The notes under the pieces: model-generated | Seen by the model: only the letters and a program-made list of their open reading frames with translations | What the model was told of the DNA's origin: nothing | Database searches by the model: none | In this document: positions 41,025 to 49,473 of the stretch, in pieces | Layout of the letters: the number at the start of each line of letters is the position of its first letter | Position numbering within the stretch: position 1 is the stretch's first letter | Program-made: the position numbers and the translations under genes | Assembly (NCBI GenBank): GCA_003221695.1 | Contig: QHSX01000050.1 | Location: 1 to 64,000, forward strand | From: Candidatus Rokuibacteriota bacterium | Lineage (GTDB): Bacteria > Methylomirabilota > Methylomirabilia > Rokubacteriales > CSP1-6 | DNA length: 64,000 bases | Reading direction: 5' to 3'

Positions 41025-41339
41025 ATGGGAGAGGCGCGACGGGTGAAGGTCGCCGCCGTCGGTGACGTGGCGGCAGGCGAGGGGCGGGTCGTCGAGGTCG
41101 AGGGCAAGACGCTGGCCCTCTTCAACGTGGAGGGGACCTACTACGCGATCGACAACGCCTGCGCTCATCGCGGCGGGCCGCTCGGTGAGGGCGAGCTCGA
41201 CGGGCGCGTCGTGACCTGCCCCTGGCACGCCTGGCGCTGGGACGTCGCGTCCGGCGCCAATGTCAACAACCCCGCGGTCAAGGTCGGCTGCTATCCCGTC
41301 CGCGTCGAGCGCGGCGCGGTCTTCGTGGAGCTACCCTGA
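41025..41339 (+). CDS. Rieske-type [2Fe-2S] ferredoxin
   Basis: A 104-residue single Rieske domain. The cluster ligands are Cys and His in NACAHRGGPLGEG and Cys and His in VTCPWHAWRWD. The protein resembles the small subunit of nitrite reductase or ferredoxins of dioxygenases. ATG 41025 is 8 bases from AGGGAG; GTG 41022 is possible. It starts 28 bases after the propeller gene. An electron donor role for an oxygenase is likely but the partner is not evident. Confidence 0.9.
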   Translation: MGEARRVKVAAVGDVAAGEGRVVEVEGKTLALFNVEGTYYAIDNACAHRGGPLGEGELDGRVVTCPWHAWRWDVASGANVNNPAVKVGCYPVRVERGAVFVELP

Positions 41340-41352
41340 GGGCGCTCCCGCC

Positions 41353-41380
41353 TTGACAGCCCGAGACCCCCTGCTAGCAT
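41353..41380 (+). promoter_or_regulatory. Promoter with TTGACA-16-TAGCAT, probably leaderless transcript
   Basis: TTGACA (41353-41358), 16 bases ending TGC, TAGCAT (41375-41380). The predicted start is at or next to GTG 41387, so the zinc-ribbon mRNA would have no leader. It shares the extended TGC-TA layout with 16560-16587. Confidence 0.55.
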
Positions 41381-41386
41381 GCTGTC

Positions 41387-41563
41387 GTGGACCCACCGCT
41401 GGTGGTCGGCGCGGCGCTTGCGGTCGGGCTCGGTCTCTACTGGGGCTTGCGTAATTATCAACGCTGTCCGCACTGCGGACACATCGTGCGGCGGGTCGGG
41501 CAGGGCTGGCTCCGGTGTCGCGCGTGCGGACGGCAGTACCGGAAGGGTCTTCGCGTGCGATGA
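41387..41563 (+). CDS. 58-residue membrane-anchored zinc-ribbon protein
   Basis: This gene is missing from the ORF track. GTG 41387 to TGA 41563 encodes a hydrophobic N-terminal helix (PLVVGAALAVGLGLYWGL) and a zinc ribbon with CPHC and CRAC pairs, followed by a basic tail. No SD is present, in line with the promoter ending 6 bases upstream. Its stop overlaps the TPR gene start as ATGA, which supports real translation. The function is unknown; it may dock the TPR protein or another partner at the membrane. Confidence 0.7.
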   Translation: MDPPLVVGAALAVGLGLYWGLRNYQRCPHCGHIVRRVGQGWLRCRACGRQYRKGLRVR

Positions 41564-42189
41564 CTCCCGTGATCGTGCCCTCCCGGCGCACGCTCGTCGC
41601 CCTCGCCGTCGGGCTCCTCCTGGTCCTCGTGGCGGGCGGCGCCGCGTGGTTCTGGCTCGCCGCCGAGCGGAGCCGCGTCATGGCGGCGTATGCCGACGTC
41701 CTCGGTCGCATCGCTCCCGCGCAGAGGCCGCAAGCGACCCCCGAGGCCCGGGCGGCGGCGACCCGCGACCTCGAGGCCATCCTGACCCGCTATCCATCGG
41801 CCGCGGCCGCGCCCCAGGCCGCCTACGACCTGGGCAACCTCCGCTACGACGCCACCCAGTACCCGGCGGCGCGCGCCGCCTATGAGGTCGCGCTCGCGCG
41901 GGGCGCCACCGGAACGCTGCGGACCCTGGCGCAAGCCGGGGTGGGCTATGCCCGAGAGGCCGAGGGCGACTTCCTGAAGGCGATCGACGCCTACCGTCTT
42001 GCCCTTGCCGGGGTGGGGCCGGGGGACTTCTACTACGAGGCGCTCCTCGCGGACCTTGGTCGCGCCCAGGAACTCGCAGAGCAAAAGGCCGATGCGATCG
42101 CCACTTATCAGCGCATCCTTAAGGAACTTCCACAGGCCCGCCGCGCCGAGGAGATCCGGGCGCGTCTCCGGGGCCTGGGCGGTAGCTAG
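41560..42189 (+). CDS. Membrane-anchored TPR-repeat protein
   Basis: A 209-residue protein with one N-terminal transmembrane helix (TLVALAVGLLLVLVAGGAAWFWLA) and TPR-like repeats, for example AAYDLGNLRYDATQYPAARAAY and FLKAIDAYRLALAG. It resembles YfgM/tol-pal-associated TPR proteins that act as periplasmic chaperones or scaffolds. ATG 41560 is chosen for its 4-base overlap with the zinc-ribbon stop. The last gene of the small operon that starts at 41387. Confidence 0.82.
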   Translation: MTPVIVPSRRTLVALAVGLLLVLVAGGAAWFWLAAERSRVMAAYADVLGRIAPAQRPQATPEARAAATRDLEAILTRYPSAAAAPQAAYDLGNLRYDATQYPAARAAYEVALARGATGTLRTLAQAGVGYAREAEGDFLKAIDAYRLALAGVGPGDFYYEALLADLGRAQELAEQKADAIATYQRILKELPQARRAEEIRARLRGLGGS

Positions 42190-42294
42190 AGGCCCAGCCT
42201 TACTTCCGATAACGAGTATTATGTCAACTCCACCTCAGTCTTCCGGCTGTCGCATACCCACCGCCGTGTCTGAGTCAGCGCGCCCCGCCTCCCG

Positions 42295-43116
42295 TCAGCC
42301 AGGGATGTGGGCTTCTTCCGGGAGGTCGGCCCACTTCGGCGTCCACTCGGGGACGGTCAGGCCGAAGGCGTCGCAGAGGGCGCGAACCTCACGGGCGAAC
42401 GCCTGGCGGACCTCGTCGTTGTCGCGGAGCTTGAGCCGGTACTTCCGGTAGAGCTGGTTCTTGGGCGAGCCCGGGCGCCCGAAGATGTTCATCGTCCGGA
42501 CGTACCACTTGTTGAAGGTCGCCTGCGCGTCGCCGTGGGTCGTCGGGTCCGAGGCGAGCTTCTTCACCCAGGACTCGCCGTGGCGGATGTGGAATTTCTC
42601 CTCCTTGAAGATCCCCTCGATCGCGCGCACCCAGGGACCGTAGGAGCCGCCGCGGACATCCTCGAGCTGGTGCCCGGCGCCTCGGTCCATGCAGAAGTTG
42701 AAGAAGACGAAATCCGCCCACGTCTCGATCGGGTAGTAGAAGATGTTCACCCGCTTGTCGCTCGTGATGCGCGCGGTCCCGATATCCGCGTCCGACGAGA
42801 TGCGCATGGTGAAGACCGCGTCGTGGCGGCGGACGTGGCTCGCGACGTCGAAGCCGAGGTCGGCGAGCAGACCGTACATGACCGCGGCGTGGCGCAGCTC
42901 GTCCTTCACGATCTGGGCGACGACGTGCTTCTCCTCGACCGTCGGCGCCTTGGTGATCCACGGCACGTAGCCGTAGCCCCCCGCGAGCTCCGAGTCGGCC
43001 TGCATTGTCAGCAGATGGATGAGGTTCTCGCGGTACTCGTCGGTCATCTCCTGGACGGACTCGATGCGGACGCCGCTCTCGACCTTCGCCATCAGCTCCC
43101 GGGCCTGATCGTTCAT
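42295..43116 (-). CDS. PaaA/PaaC-like diiron (ferritin-like) oxygenase subunit
   Basis: A 273-residue four-helix-bundle protein related to the phenylacetyl-CoA epoxidase subunits. Carboxylate and His ligands fit a diiron site: Glu43 in DSELAGGYG, E73-x2-H76 in DELRHAA, Glu131 in PIETWADF and E173-x2-H176 in EEKFHIRHG. PaaB, PaaD and PaaE partners are not in the window. It follows the CoA ligase gene by 28 bases, so oxygenation of an aryl-CoA is plausible. Related BoxB and other diiron oxygenases are alternatives. Confidence 0.8.
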   Translation of the reverse strand: MNDQARELMAKVESGVRIESVQEMTDEYRENLIHLLTMQADSELAGGYGYVPWITKAPTVEEKHVVAQIVKDELRHAAVMYGLLADLGFDVASHVRRHDAVFTMRISSDADIGTARITSDKRVNIFYYPIETWADFVFFNFCMDRGAGHQLEDVRGGSYGPWVRAIEGIFKEEKFHIRHGESWVKKLASDPTTHGDAQATFNKWYVRTMNIFGRPGSPKNQLYRKYRLKLRDNDEVRQAFAREVRALCDAFGLTVPEWTPKWADLPEEAHIPG

Positions 43117-43144
43117 GGGCGCTGCCTCCGAGGCCTAGGATACC

Positions 43145-44440
43145 CTATCGCCGCTCGATGACACGCACCGCCTTGCCCTCGGAGCGCGGGATCGACTGCG
43201 GGGCGACGATCGTGAGCTGGACGGAGAGGCCGAGCGCCTTCCGGAGACGCTCCGCGACCCGCTGGCGAAGGCCGACGATCACGGGGTGGGCGGCGTCGAA
43301 GCCGCCGCAGCGCTCCACGAGTGCGGGCGCCGGCTCGACGTGCACCTCGAGCGTCGCGAGCGTCGGCCGCCGGTCCACGACGAGCTGGTAGTGCGGCACG
43401 AGCTCCTCGATGGCGAGGAGCGTCCCCTCCACCTCGGAGGGATAGAGGTTCACGCCCTTGATCACCAGCATGTCGTCCGAGCGCCCGCGGACCCGCGCCA
43501 TCCGCATCGAGGTCCGGCCACAGGGACAGGGTGCGTCGGTGAGCGTCGTGATGTCGCCCGTACGGTAGCGGACGAGCGGCAGGGCGCGCTTGGTCAAGGT
43601 CGTGAGCACGAGCTCCCCTTCCCTCCCCGGTCCCACAACCTGCTCGGTGGCGGGGTCGATGACCTCCGGTAGAAAGTGGTCGTCCTGGACGTGGAGCCCG
43701 TCGCGGACCTCGCACTCGCCCGCGACGCCCGGGCCGATGATCTCCGAGAGGCCGTAGATGTCGTACGCGGGGCAGCCGAGGGTGCGCTCGAGCGAGGCGC
43801 GCATGCCCTCCGTCCACGGCTCGGCGCCGAACATCCCGTAGCGGAGCCCGAGCGCGCGCGCATTCCCGCCCTCCGCGGCCAGGCTCTCGGCGATGTGGAG
43901 CACGAACGACGGCGTGCCACAGATGCCGGCGGGCGCCAGGTCTTGTAGCAGGAGCCGATGGCGCGCGGTATTGCCCGACGAGACCGGCACGACCGTCATC
44001 CCGATGCGCTCGGCGCCGTCGTGGAAGCCGAGGCCGCCGGTGAAGAGCCCGTAGCCGAAGGCGATCTGCAGGAGGTCGCCGCGGCGCGCGCCGGCCGCAG
44101 TCATCACGCGCGCCATGACCTCACGCCAGGTCTCGAGGTCGCCCGCCGTGTACCCGACGATGGTGGGCTTGCCCTTGGTGCCGGAGGAGGCGTGCAGGCG
44201 TGCGACCTCGCCGAGCTCCACGGCGAAGAGGCCGACCGGGTAGTGGTCGCGCAAATCGGTCTTCCGGACGAACGGCAGGCGCGCCAGGTCGTCGAGCCGC
44301 CGAACCTCGACGCCGCCGAGCCGCTCACGGTGGAAGGCGACGCGCTCGACCGCCCAGCCGATCGTCTCGCGGAGCCGTTCGAGCTGGAGCCGGGCGCGCG
44401 CGGCGCGCGAGAGCGTCTCGGCCTCGGCGTTCCAGATCAC
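43145..44440 (-). CDS. paaK: Phenylacetate--CoA ligase-type adenylate-forming enzyme
   Basis: A 431-residue member of the PaaK family, shorter than ANL acyl-CoA synthetases as usual. Motifs are the P-loop LHASSGTKGKPT near residue 85, YDIYGLSEIIGPG near residue 225 and the RTGD-type YRTGDITTLTDAPCPCGR with the family zinc/cysteine-rich CPCG near residue 300. GTG 44440 is the start, 16 bases after the small unknown gene. It activates an aryl acid to its CoA ester; together with the downstream diiron protein it forms part of a phenylacetate-like pathway. Confidence 0.9.
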   Translation of the reverse strand: MIWNAEAETLSRAARARLQLERLRETIGWAVERVAFHRERLGGVEVRRLDDLARLPFVRKTDLRDHYPVGLFAVELGEVARLHASSGTKGKPTIVGYTAGDLETWREVMARVMTAAGARRGDLLQIAFGYGLFTGGLGFHDGAERIGMTVVPVSSGNTARHRLLLQDLAPAGICGTPSFVLHIAESLAAEGGNARALGLRYGMFGAEPWTEGMRASLERTLGCPAYDIYGLSEIIGPGVAGECEVRDGLHVQDDHFLPEVIDPATEQVVGPGREGELVLTTLTKRALPLVRYRTGDITTLTDAPCPCGRTSMRMARVRGRSDDMLVIKGVNLYPSEVEGTLLAIEELVPHYQLVVDRRPTLATLEVHVEPAPALVERCGGFDAAHPVIVGLRQRVAERLRKALGLSVQLTIVAPQSIPRSEGKAVRVIERR

Positions 44441-44456
44441 GTGGCCAGGGTGAGGC

Positions 44457-44717
44457 TCATTCCACGACGACCGACTTGACGAGCCAGTGCTGGCGCTCCA
44501 GGAAGCGCGCGACCGCGTCCAGCGTGCGGCCGTCCGCGCTGGCCTCCAGGCTGATGCGATCCGGCAAGATGTGGCGCACGGCCGGATAGCTCACGAGCAC
44601 CTTCCGGAGCGTCCGCAGTCGTGGGTCGGGACCGAGGAGCCCCTTGCCGCCCGGCGCGTTCCACTCCCCCCGGAACACGAGACGGATGGCTCGGGGCGCA
44701 CCCGCCGATGCGGTCAT
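44457..44717 (-). CDS. 86-residue conserved-looking protein of unknown function
   Basis: ATG 44717 overlaps the glycosyltransferase stop as ATGA and the frame ends at 44457. The product is a soluble alpha/beta-looking protein (IRLVFRGEWNAPGGKG..., FLERQHWLVKSVVVE) with no signal peptide or recognised motif. Good coding character and tight coupling support it as real. It sits between a glycosyltransferase and PaaK; no function can be given. Confidence 0.6.
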   Translation of the reverse strand: MTASAGAPRAIRLVFRGEWNAPGGKGLLGPDPRLRTLRKVLVSYPAVRHILPDRISLEASADGRTLDAVARFLERQHWLVKSVVVE

Positions 44718-45874
44718 CGGACCGCGCGCCCAGCGCGCGCGGTCGCGGCCGCGTATACGGCCAGCGTTCGGTCGATCATCAGCCGGACGTCGAACAGGCA
44801 CTCGGCGATCTGGCGCGCGCGGCGGCTCATCGCGGCCCGCCGCTCGGGATCCAGCAGCAGGCCGATCACGGCGTCGGCCAGGGCCATCGAGTCGCCCTTC
44901 GTGAGCACGCCGGTCTCCCCGTCCCGCACGACCTCCTCGCACCCGGGCGCTCGGACGGCCACCGCGGGCAGGCCGCACGCCGCGGCCTCGGCGAGGACGA
45001 GGCCCTGCGTTTCCGTCTCCGAGGCAAAGAGGAACACGTCTGCCGCCTGGTAGCACTGCGCGAGTTCGGCGTGCGCGCGCGCGCCCAGAAAGCGCACCCG
45101 GTCACACGCCGCGAGGGTCCCCGCGAGGCGTTGGAGCCGGTCCGCCGCCGTGCCGTGCCCCACCAGCAGGAGGTGGGCCGCCGGGACCGTCGAGGCGACG
45201 CGCTCGAACGCCGGCAGGATCCGGTCGACGCTCTTCTCGGGATCGAGGCGCCCGACATAGAGGACGAGCGGCGCCTCGGCGGGCACGGGGAGGCCCGCGC
45301 GCGCCGCCCGACGGTCCGCCGGGCGGAACCGGTCGAGGTCGAGGCCCGTCGGGATGACGGCGATCGGGCCGGTCACGCCTCGCGCGGCGAGCTCGTCGCG
45401 CGTCACCGCCGACGGCGCGATGACGGCGTCGGCGCGTGCGGCGAAGCGTGTGCTCAGCCGGACCGCGAGCGTCTCGACGACCGGTCGGCCGAGCGGAACG
45501 TAGTGCGCGTACTTCTCGTACCGCGTGTGATACGTGAAGACGAGCGGCCGGCCGTGACGTCGCGCGAGCCGGCGCGCGGCCGGCCCCAGGAGGAACGGGT
45601 GGTGGGCGTGGAAGACGTCGACGTCGAGCGCCGCCACGAGGCCGGCGACGCGTCGCGAATACGGGACGGCGAGCGCGAACTCGGGATAGGTCGCCGCCGG
45701 GATCGAGGGGTAGCGGACGACCCGCGGCCCCGCCGTCTCGCCCCGCGCGAAGCGAGGCCCGAAGACCCACGCCTCGTGACCGGCGGCCTCGAGGCCGGTG
45801 CGCAACGTCTCGACCGAGGTCGCGACGCCCCCGCAGAACGGCAGATAGTTGTTCGTGAAGAGCGCGACCCGCAC
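44714..45874 (-). CDS. GT4-family glycosyltransferase
   Basis: A 386-residue GT-B fold transferase. The N-terminal domain has ALFTNNYLPFCGGVATSVE and FHAHHPFLLG; the C-terminal donor site has YVGRLDPEKSVD and the EX7E-type ETETQGLVLAEA. The ORF track adds 87 arginine-rich residues upstream that are shadow; GTG 45874 at the conserved VRVALF start is used. It resembles mannosyl- or glucosyltransferases acting on lipid acceptors. It follows the bifunctional nuclease gene by 13 bases. Confidence 0.88.
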   Translation of the reverse strand: MRVALFTNNYLPFCGGVATSVETLRTGLEAAGHEAWVFGPRFARGETAGPRVVRYPSIPAATYPEFALAVPYSRRVAGLVAALDVDVFHAHHPFLLGPAARRLARRHGRPLVFTYHTRYEKYAHYVPLGRPVVETLAVRLSTRFAARADAVIAPSAVTRDELAARGVTGPIAVIPTGLDLDRFRPADRRAARAGLPVPAEAPLVLYVGRLDPEKSVDRILPAFERVASTVPAAHLLLVGHGTAADRLQRLAGTLAACDRVRFLGARAHAELAQCYQAADVFLFASETETQGLVLAEAAACGLPAVAVRAPGCEEVVRDGETGVLTKGDSMALADAVIGLLLDPERRAAMSRRARQIAECLFDVRLMIDRTLAVYAAATARAGRAVR

Positions 45875-45887
45875 CGCCCCTGCCCGC

Positions 45888-46418
45888 TCAGGCCTTGTTG
45901 AACTTCTCGAAGTCCTCCGGCTTGATGTTCTGCAGCCACTCTCGGAGCTCGGCCGGATCGACGGGCGTGGCGGTTTCGGTGCCACGCTCGGTCTTCGCGG
46001 GCTCGGCCTCCTTCGACACCTCGAGGCTCTTCGCCTTGCGGACCACCTCTTCGTCGACGTAGATCGGCGCGCCGACGCGCAGCGCCAACGCGATCGCGTC
46101 CGAGGGCCGCGAGTCCACCGTGTACTCCGCGGCACCGAGCTGGAGGTGCAGGACGGCGAAGAAGGTGTTGTCCTTGAGGTCGGTCACGACCACCTTGACC
46201 ACCCGGGCGTCGACGGCCTCGAGGATGTTCTTGATCAGGTCGTGCGTCATCGGGCGCGGCGGGGGCACCTTCTCCAGCTCGAGGGCGATCGCGTTCGCCT
46301 CGAAGATGCCTACCCAGATCTGCAGCGAGCGCCGGTCCTCGTCGTCGCGCAAGATGATGATCGGCATGTTCGACACGGCGTCGAGCGCCAGCCCACGAAC
46401 CTTCATCTCGACAAACAT
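45888..46418 (-). CDS. Bifunctional nuclease-family (BFN/DUF151) protein
   Basis: A 176-residue protein with the DUF151 core: GLALDAVSNMPIIILRDDED, LQIWVGIFEANAIALEL and TVDSRPSDAIALALRVGAPIYV. Family members in plants and bacteria have DNase/RNase activity in some cases. The C-terminal 40 residues are a charged tail. It overlaps the miaB end by 16 bases. A common partner of miaB in this order. Confidence 0.87.
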   Translation of the reverse strand: MFVEMKVRGLALDAVSNMPIIILRDDEDRRSLQIWVGIFEANAIALELEKVPPPRPMTHDLIKNILEAVDARVVKVVVTDLKDNTFFAVLHLQLGAAEYTVDSRPSDAIALALRVGAPIYVDEEVVRKAKSLEVSKEAEPAKTERGTETATPVDPAELREWLQNIKPEDFEKFNKA

Positions 46419-47746
46419 GGAGCCTCCTCCGCGTGCGCCGCGAGCGTCCCTCGCAGGCTGTGCGGGAGCACCTCGCTGACCCGGACGCGCGTTACGTCGC
46501 CGACGGACACGCGTCCCTGCCCGTCAAAGTTGACGACACGGTTACAGCGGGTTCGGCCGGAGAGCTCGCCCGCGTTCTTCTTCGACGCCCCGTCGACGAG
46601 CACGTCGAGCGTCTGGCCGAGGAGCCGGCGGCTCCGGTCGGCCGCCACCCGCCCGGCCACCTCGAGCAGCCGCGCGTTGCGGCGCGCCTTGACCTCGTCG
46701 CCGACCTGGTCCTCCATCTCCGCCGCCGGCGTGCCGGGCCGGCGCGAGTAGCGGAAGACGAAGACGTTGTCGTACCCGATCCCTTCCACCATCTCGAGCG
46801 TCTGCTCGAAGTCCGCCTCGGTCTCCCCCGGGAAGCCCACGATCAGGTCGGTCGAGAACGCCATCGCGGGCTCCGCGTCACGGATCTCATCGACCAGCTC
46901 GAGGTAGCGCTCGCGCGTGTACCCGCGGTTCATCCGCGCGAGCACCCGGTTCGAGCCCGACTGGAGCGGCAGATGAAAGTATTCGCACACCTTCGGCACC
47001 TCCCGCAGAGCACGGATCAACCGGGGCGTGAGGTTGTACGGGTTGGAGGTGGTGAAGCGGATCCGCTCGATCCCGGCGACCTCGTTGACCCGCTCGAGCA
47101 GCGTGGCCAGGTCGGTCGGCGGCGTCAGGTCGCGCCCGTAGGCGTTGACCGTCTGGCCGAGCAGCGTCACCTCGCGGCACCCCTCGGCGGCGAGCCGTCG
47201 CACCTCCGCCAGGACCGTCTCGGGCGGGTGACTCCGCTCCCGTCCCCGGGTGCGCGGAACGACACAGAACGTGCAGTGCTTCTCACAGCCCTCCATCACG
47301 GTGACGAACGCCCGAAGGCGAGAGGCCGACGGCGGGCGGGCCGTGATCTTCACGAGCGGCCCCTCGCCGGTCTCGAGGACGGGCCGGCGGTCTCGGCGCA
47401 CCCGCTCGACCAGCTCCGCCACACGCGCGATCGCCGGAGAGCCGAAGACGAGGTCGACCGCAGGCGCGCGGCGCTGAATCGCTCCCTGCTGGAGCTGCGC
47501 CATGCACCCCATGACGCCGATGATCAGGTCGGGCTTGCGCGTCTTGAGCTTCCGGAGCTCGCCGAGCTTCGAGAAGACCTTGTCCTCGGCCTTCTCGCGG
47601 ATCGCGCACGTGTTGACGAGGATCAGGTCAGCTTCGTCTTCGTCCTGGGTGAGCTCGTAGCGCTCGGCGCCGAGCAGGCCGGCGACGCGCTCCGAGTCGT
47701 ACTCGTTCATCTGACATCCATAGGTGATGAGGTGAAGCTTTGCCAT
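46403..47746 (-). CDS. miaB: tRNA-2-methylthio-N6-dimethylallyladenosine synthase
   Basis: A 447-residue radical SAM methylthiotransferase that modifies A37 of tRNAs reading U-starting codons. The N-terminal UPF0004 domain has Cys in YGCQMNEYDS, VNTCAIREKA and GVMGCMAQL for the auxiliary cluster; GCEKHCTFCVVP supplies the radical SAM CxxxCxxC near residue 150; the C-terminal TRAM domain contains NRVVNFDG. Length is standard. It leads a six-gene minus-strand operon to the PaaA-like gene and has its own promoter at 47783-47811. Confidence 0.95.
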   Translation of the reverse strand: MAKLHLITYGCQMNEYDSERVAGLLGAERYELTQDEDEADLILVNTCAIREKAEDKVFSKLGELRKLKTRKPDLIIGVMGCMAQLQQGAIQRRAPAVDLVFGSPAIARVAELVERVRRDRRPVLETGEGPLVKITARPPSASRLRAFVTVMEGCEKHCTFCVVPRTRGRERSHPPETVLAEVRRLAAEGCREVTLLGQTVNAYGRDLTPPTDLATLLERVNEVAGIERIRFTTSNPYNLTPRLIRALREVPKVCEYFHLPLQSGSNRVLARMNRGYTRERYLELVDEIRDAEPAMAFSTDLIVGFPGETEADFEQTLEMVEGIGYDNVFVFRYSRRPGTPAAEMEDQVGDEVKARRNARLLEVAGRVAADRSRRLLGQTLDVLVDGASKKNAGELSGRTRCNRVVNFDGQGRVSVGDVTRVRVSEVLPHSLRGTLAAHAEEAPCLSR

Positions 47747-47782
47747 GAGTTATCCGAAAAATCCGGCAGTTGCGTTGACCTG

Positions 47783-47811
47783 ACCGTAGCATCCGCGATA
47801 CGGGAAGTCAA
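47783..47811 (-). promoter_or_regulatory. Promoter candidate for the miaB operon
   Basis: Minus strand TTGACT (47811-47806), 17 bases ending TGC, TACGGT (47788-47783), about 37 bases before ATG 47746. It again has TGC directly before TA. Confidence 0.5.
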
Positions 47812-47860
47812 TTTGGCTCCCAAAAGCCTCGGAGGCCGCCGCGGGTGGCCGGTGGGGGGT

Positions 47861-47891
47861 GTCGGGGGGAACGGCGCTCGCTCCCCCCGAC
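47861..47891 (-). terminator. Hairpin terminator candidate after the fructose-bisphosphate gene
   Basis: GTCGGGGGGA and TCCCCCCGAC form a perfect 10-bp stem with an 11-base loop, 6 bases beyond the stop at 47897. No clear T-run follows. Confidence 0.5.
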
Positions 47892-47896
47892 GCGGA

Positions 47897-49399
47897 TCAA
47901 TCGATCTCGTCCGGACGGCCTCCCTTGCGCGCGGCGGCGGGCTTCCCTTCCCGCCCGCCGTTGCCGCCCTGGCCGTTGCCGCCGAAGGTGAGCGGCGGCT
48001 TGACCTCGAACTGGCGCTCGAGGCGGGCCCGCCGCTCCTTCCAACCCTCTTGATACTCGAGCTCCTCCTCGTGGAGCGTCGCCGGCTGTTTGATGCCGTG
48101 CGCCAGACGAAACTGGATCGCCAGGTCGGACGCCTGGCGGCGCACCGAGTCCCAAGGCGTGCCGAGTGCGAACTGGTCGGAGATGGCCCCGATGCGCCCC
48201 GTGTGGATGTTGACGGAGAGGGTGATCGCGGACAGGATCGGTCCGGACCAGAACGACGTCTGCGAGTTGATCGGCACCGGCAGGATGTGGAGGTTGTGGC
48301 TCCCCCGGCAGTCGCCGGCGACCATCGGACACGCCGCCCAGGGCGAGGTGATCTCGCCGGGCGCCGGCCAGTCGCCCTGCGCGAAGGCGAGGAGCACGGG
48401 GTCGTCCTTGCCGCCGTAGGTGAACCCCTTCTTCGTCTTGATGTTGTGCAGCCGCTCGGCCGAGCAGATGTAGCCGAGCTGGTCGCGCTCGCCCTGGTCG
48501 TTGCGGCTCCAGATCCGCGCGATGACGAAGCGCGACGCACGCGTGAGCCCCTCGATGTCGTAGAGGTCCTCGGGCGCTCTCAGCGTGAGCACTTTCTCTT
48601 GAAGTCCCTTCGCGAGCTCCTCCATCTTGCCGTCGAGGGCCTTCTGGTCGCGCGGGTGCGCGCCCGCCTCGATCGCCTGTGCCTTGGTGTCGAGGTCGAC
48701 GATCTCCATGATGTACCCGCGTTTCATCTTCGACGACGCGATCACCAGGCCGGTGTTGAACCGCGGGAGAAGGTACGCGCCCGTGGCGTAGTAGTTGAAC
48801 GCCATGGGCTCGGTCTTGTCGGCGAAGGAGACGAGGACCGTCTGCGAGGGGTTGTCCTTGCGCACCGGCAGCGGCAGCGCGACCGTCGCCGGCCCGGCGC
48901 CGCGGAGGTTGCCCGTGAAGGCGTCGGCGACCAGGTCCTGGCCCGGGCCGTAGAGGCCGAGCTCGGCGGCCTTGTGCGCGCCCTCCTGGAGGGCGTCCCA
49001 CATGAGCTCGTCCACGACCGACATATCCACCGACGCCGGCATGATCCCGGTGACGGCGATGTCGTCACCGGTGTGGGTGACGACGAGCGACGTGAAGATG
49101 GGCTCGCCGTGGAAGGCGTTGTTCTCGAGGACGAACTTGGCGATGATCGACTTCACCTCTTCGGCCGCGACCACGTGCCCCCCGACGCCGCCGACGTCGG
49201 CCTTCGTCGCCTTGATCAGGCGCGGGACCAGCGCTGGGTTCTTGGCGAAGACGTACGCCTTGTGGGAGAAGATGTTCGGCGTGTTGGTGACCGGGATCTT
49301 CTCCGCCGACGTGACCGGCAGCCCCGCGAGCTCGTTCCGGGACTCGTGGTACTCCGTCAGCTGGATCGGGTTCGTCGAACCGTAACGCCTGGCGCCCAT
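47897..49399 (-). CDS. Bifunctional fructose-1,6-bisphosphate aldolase/phosphatase (archaeal type V)
   Basis: A 500-residue enzyme of the archaeal/thermophile FBPA/P family, which makes fructose-6-phosphate from triose phosphates in gluconeogenesis. Family segments: KADVGGVGGHVV, THTGDDIAV, GLYGPGQDLVADAFTGNLRG, FADKTEPMAFN, and the Schiff-base Lys/Tyr in TYGGKDDP (about Tyr328 and Lys331). The usual length is about 365-390; this one has about 65 extra N-terminal residues and a Gly/Lys-rich C-terminal tail. ATG 49399 follows GGAGGAGG. It is divergent from a SorC regulator that may control it. Confidence 0.88.
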   Translation of the reverse strand: MGARRYGSTNPIQLTEYHESRNELAGLPVTSAEKIPVTNTPNIFSHKAYVFAKNPALVPRLIKATKADVGGVGGHVVAAEEVKSIIAKFVLENNAFHGEPIFTSLVVTHTGDDIAVTGIMPASVDMSVVDELMWDALQEGAHKAAELGLYGPGQDLVADAFTGNLRGAGPATVALPLPVRKDNPSQTVLVSFADKTEPMAFNYYATGAYLLPRFNTGLVIASSKMKRGYIMEIVDLDTKAQAIEAGAHPRDQKALDGKMEELAKGLQEKVLTLRAPEDLYDIEGLTRASRFVIARIWSRNDQGERDQLGYICSAERLHNIKTKKGFTYGGKDDPVLLAFAQGDWPAPGEITSPWAACPMVAGDCRGSHNLHILPVPINSQTSFWSGPILSAITLSVNIHTGRIGAISDQFALGTPWDSVRRQASDLAIQFRLAHGIKQPATLHEEELEYQEGWKERRARLERQFEVKPPLTFGGNGQGGNGGREGKPAAARKGGRPDEID

Positions 49400-49444
49400 G
49401 CGCGCCTCCTCCGGGGATCGAGGTGGATGATGGTGACTTGACCG

Positions 49445-49473
49445 AGGATAACGGGGTACACTGGTGGCGTCAA
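49445..49473 (-). promoter_or_regulatory. Promoter candidate for the aldolase/phosphatase gene
   Basis: Minus strand TTGACG (49473-49468), 17 bases, TATCCT (49450-49445), about 46 bases upstream of ATG 49399. The -35 lies inside the first codons of the divergent regulator gene. Confidence 0.55.

Noticed and set aside
44440-44460. 7-codon ORF MSLTLAT before paaK
   Set aside because: Too short, and not in frame with paaK; the ATGA overlap is probably chance.
46433-49441. 1002-codon plus-strand ORF
   Set aside because: A GC-driven shadow opposite miaB and the aldolase/phosphatase. Composition is Arg/Asp/Leu-rich without domains, and both opposite genes are certain.
49438-49462. TTGACC...TACACT as promoter of the SorC gene
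   Set aside because: The spacer is only 13 bases, too short for a sigma70-type promoter.
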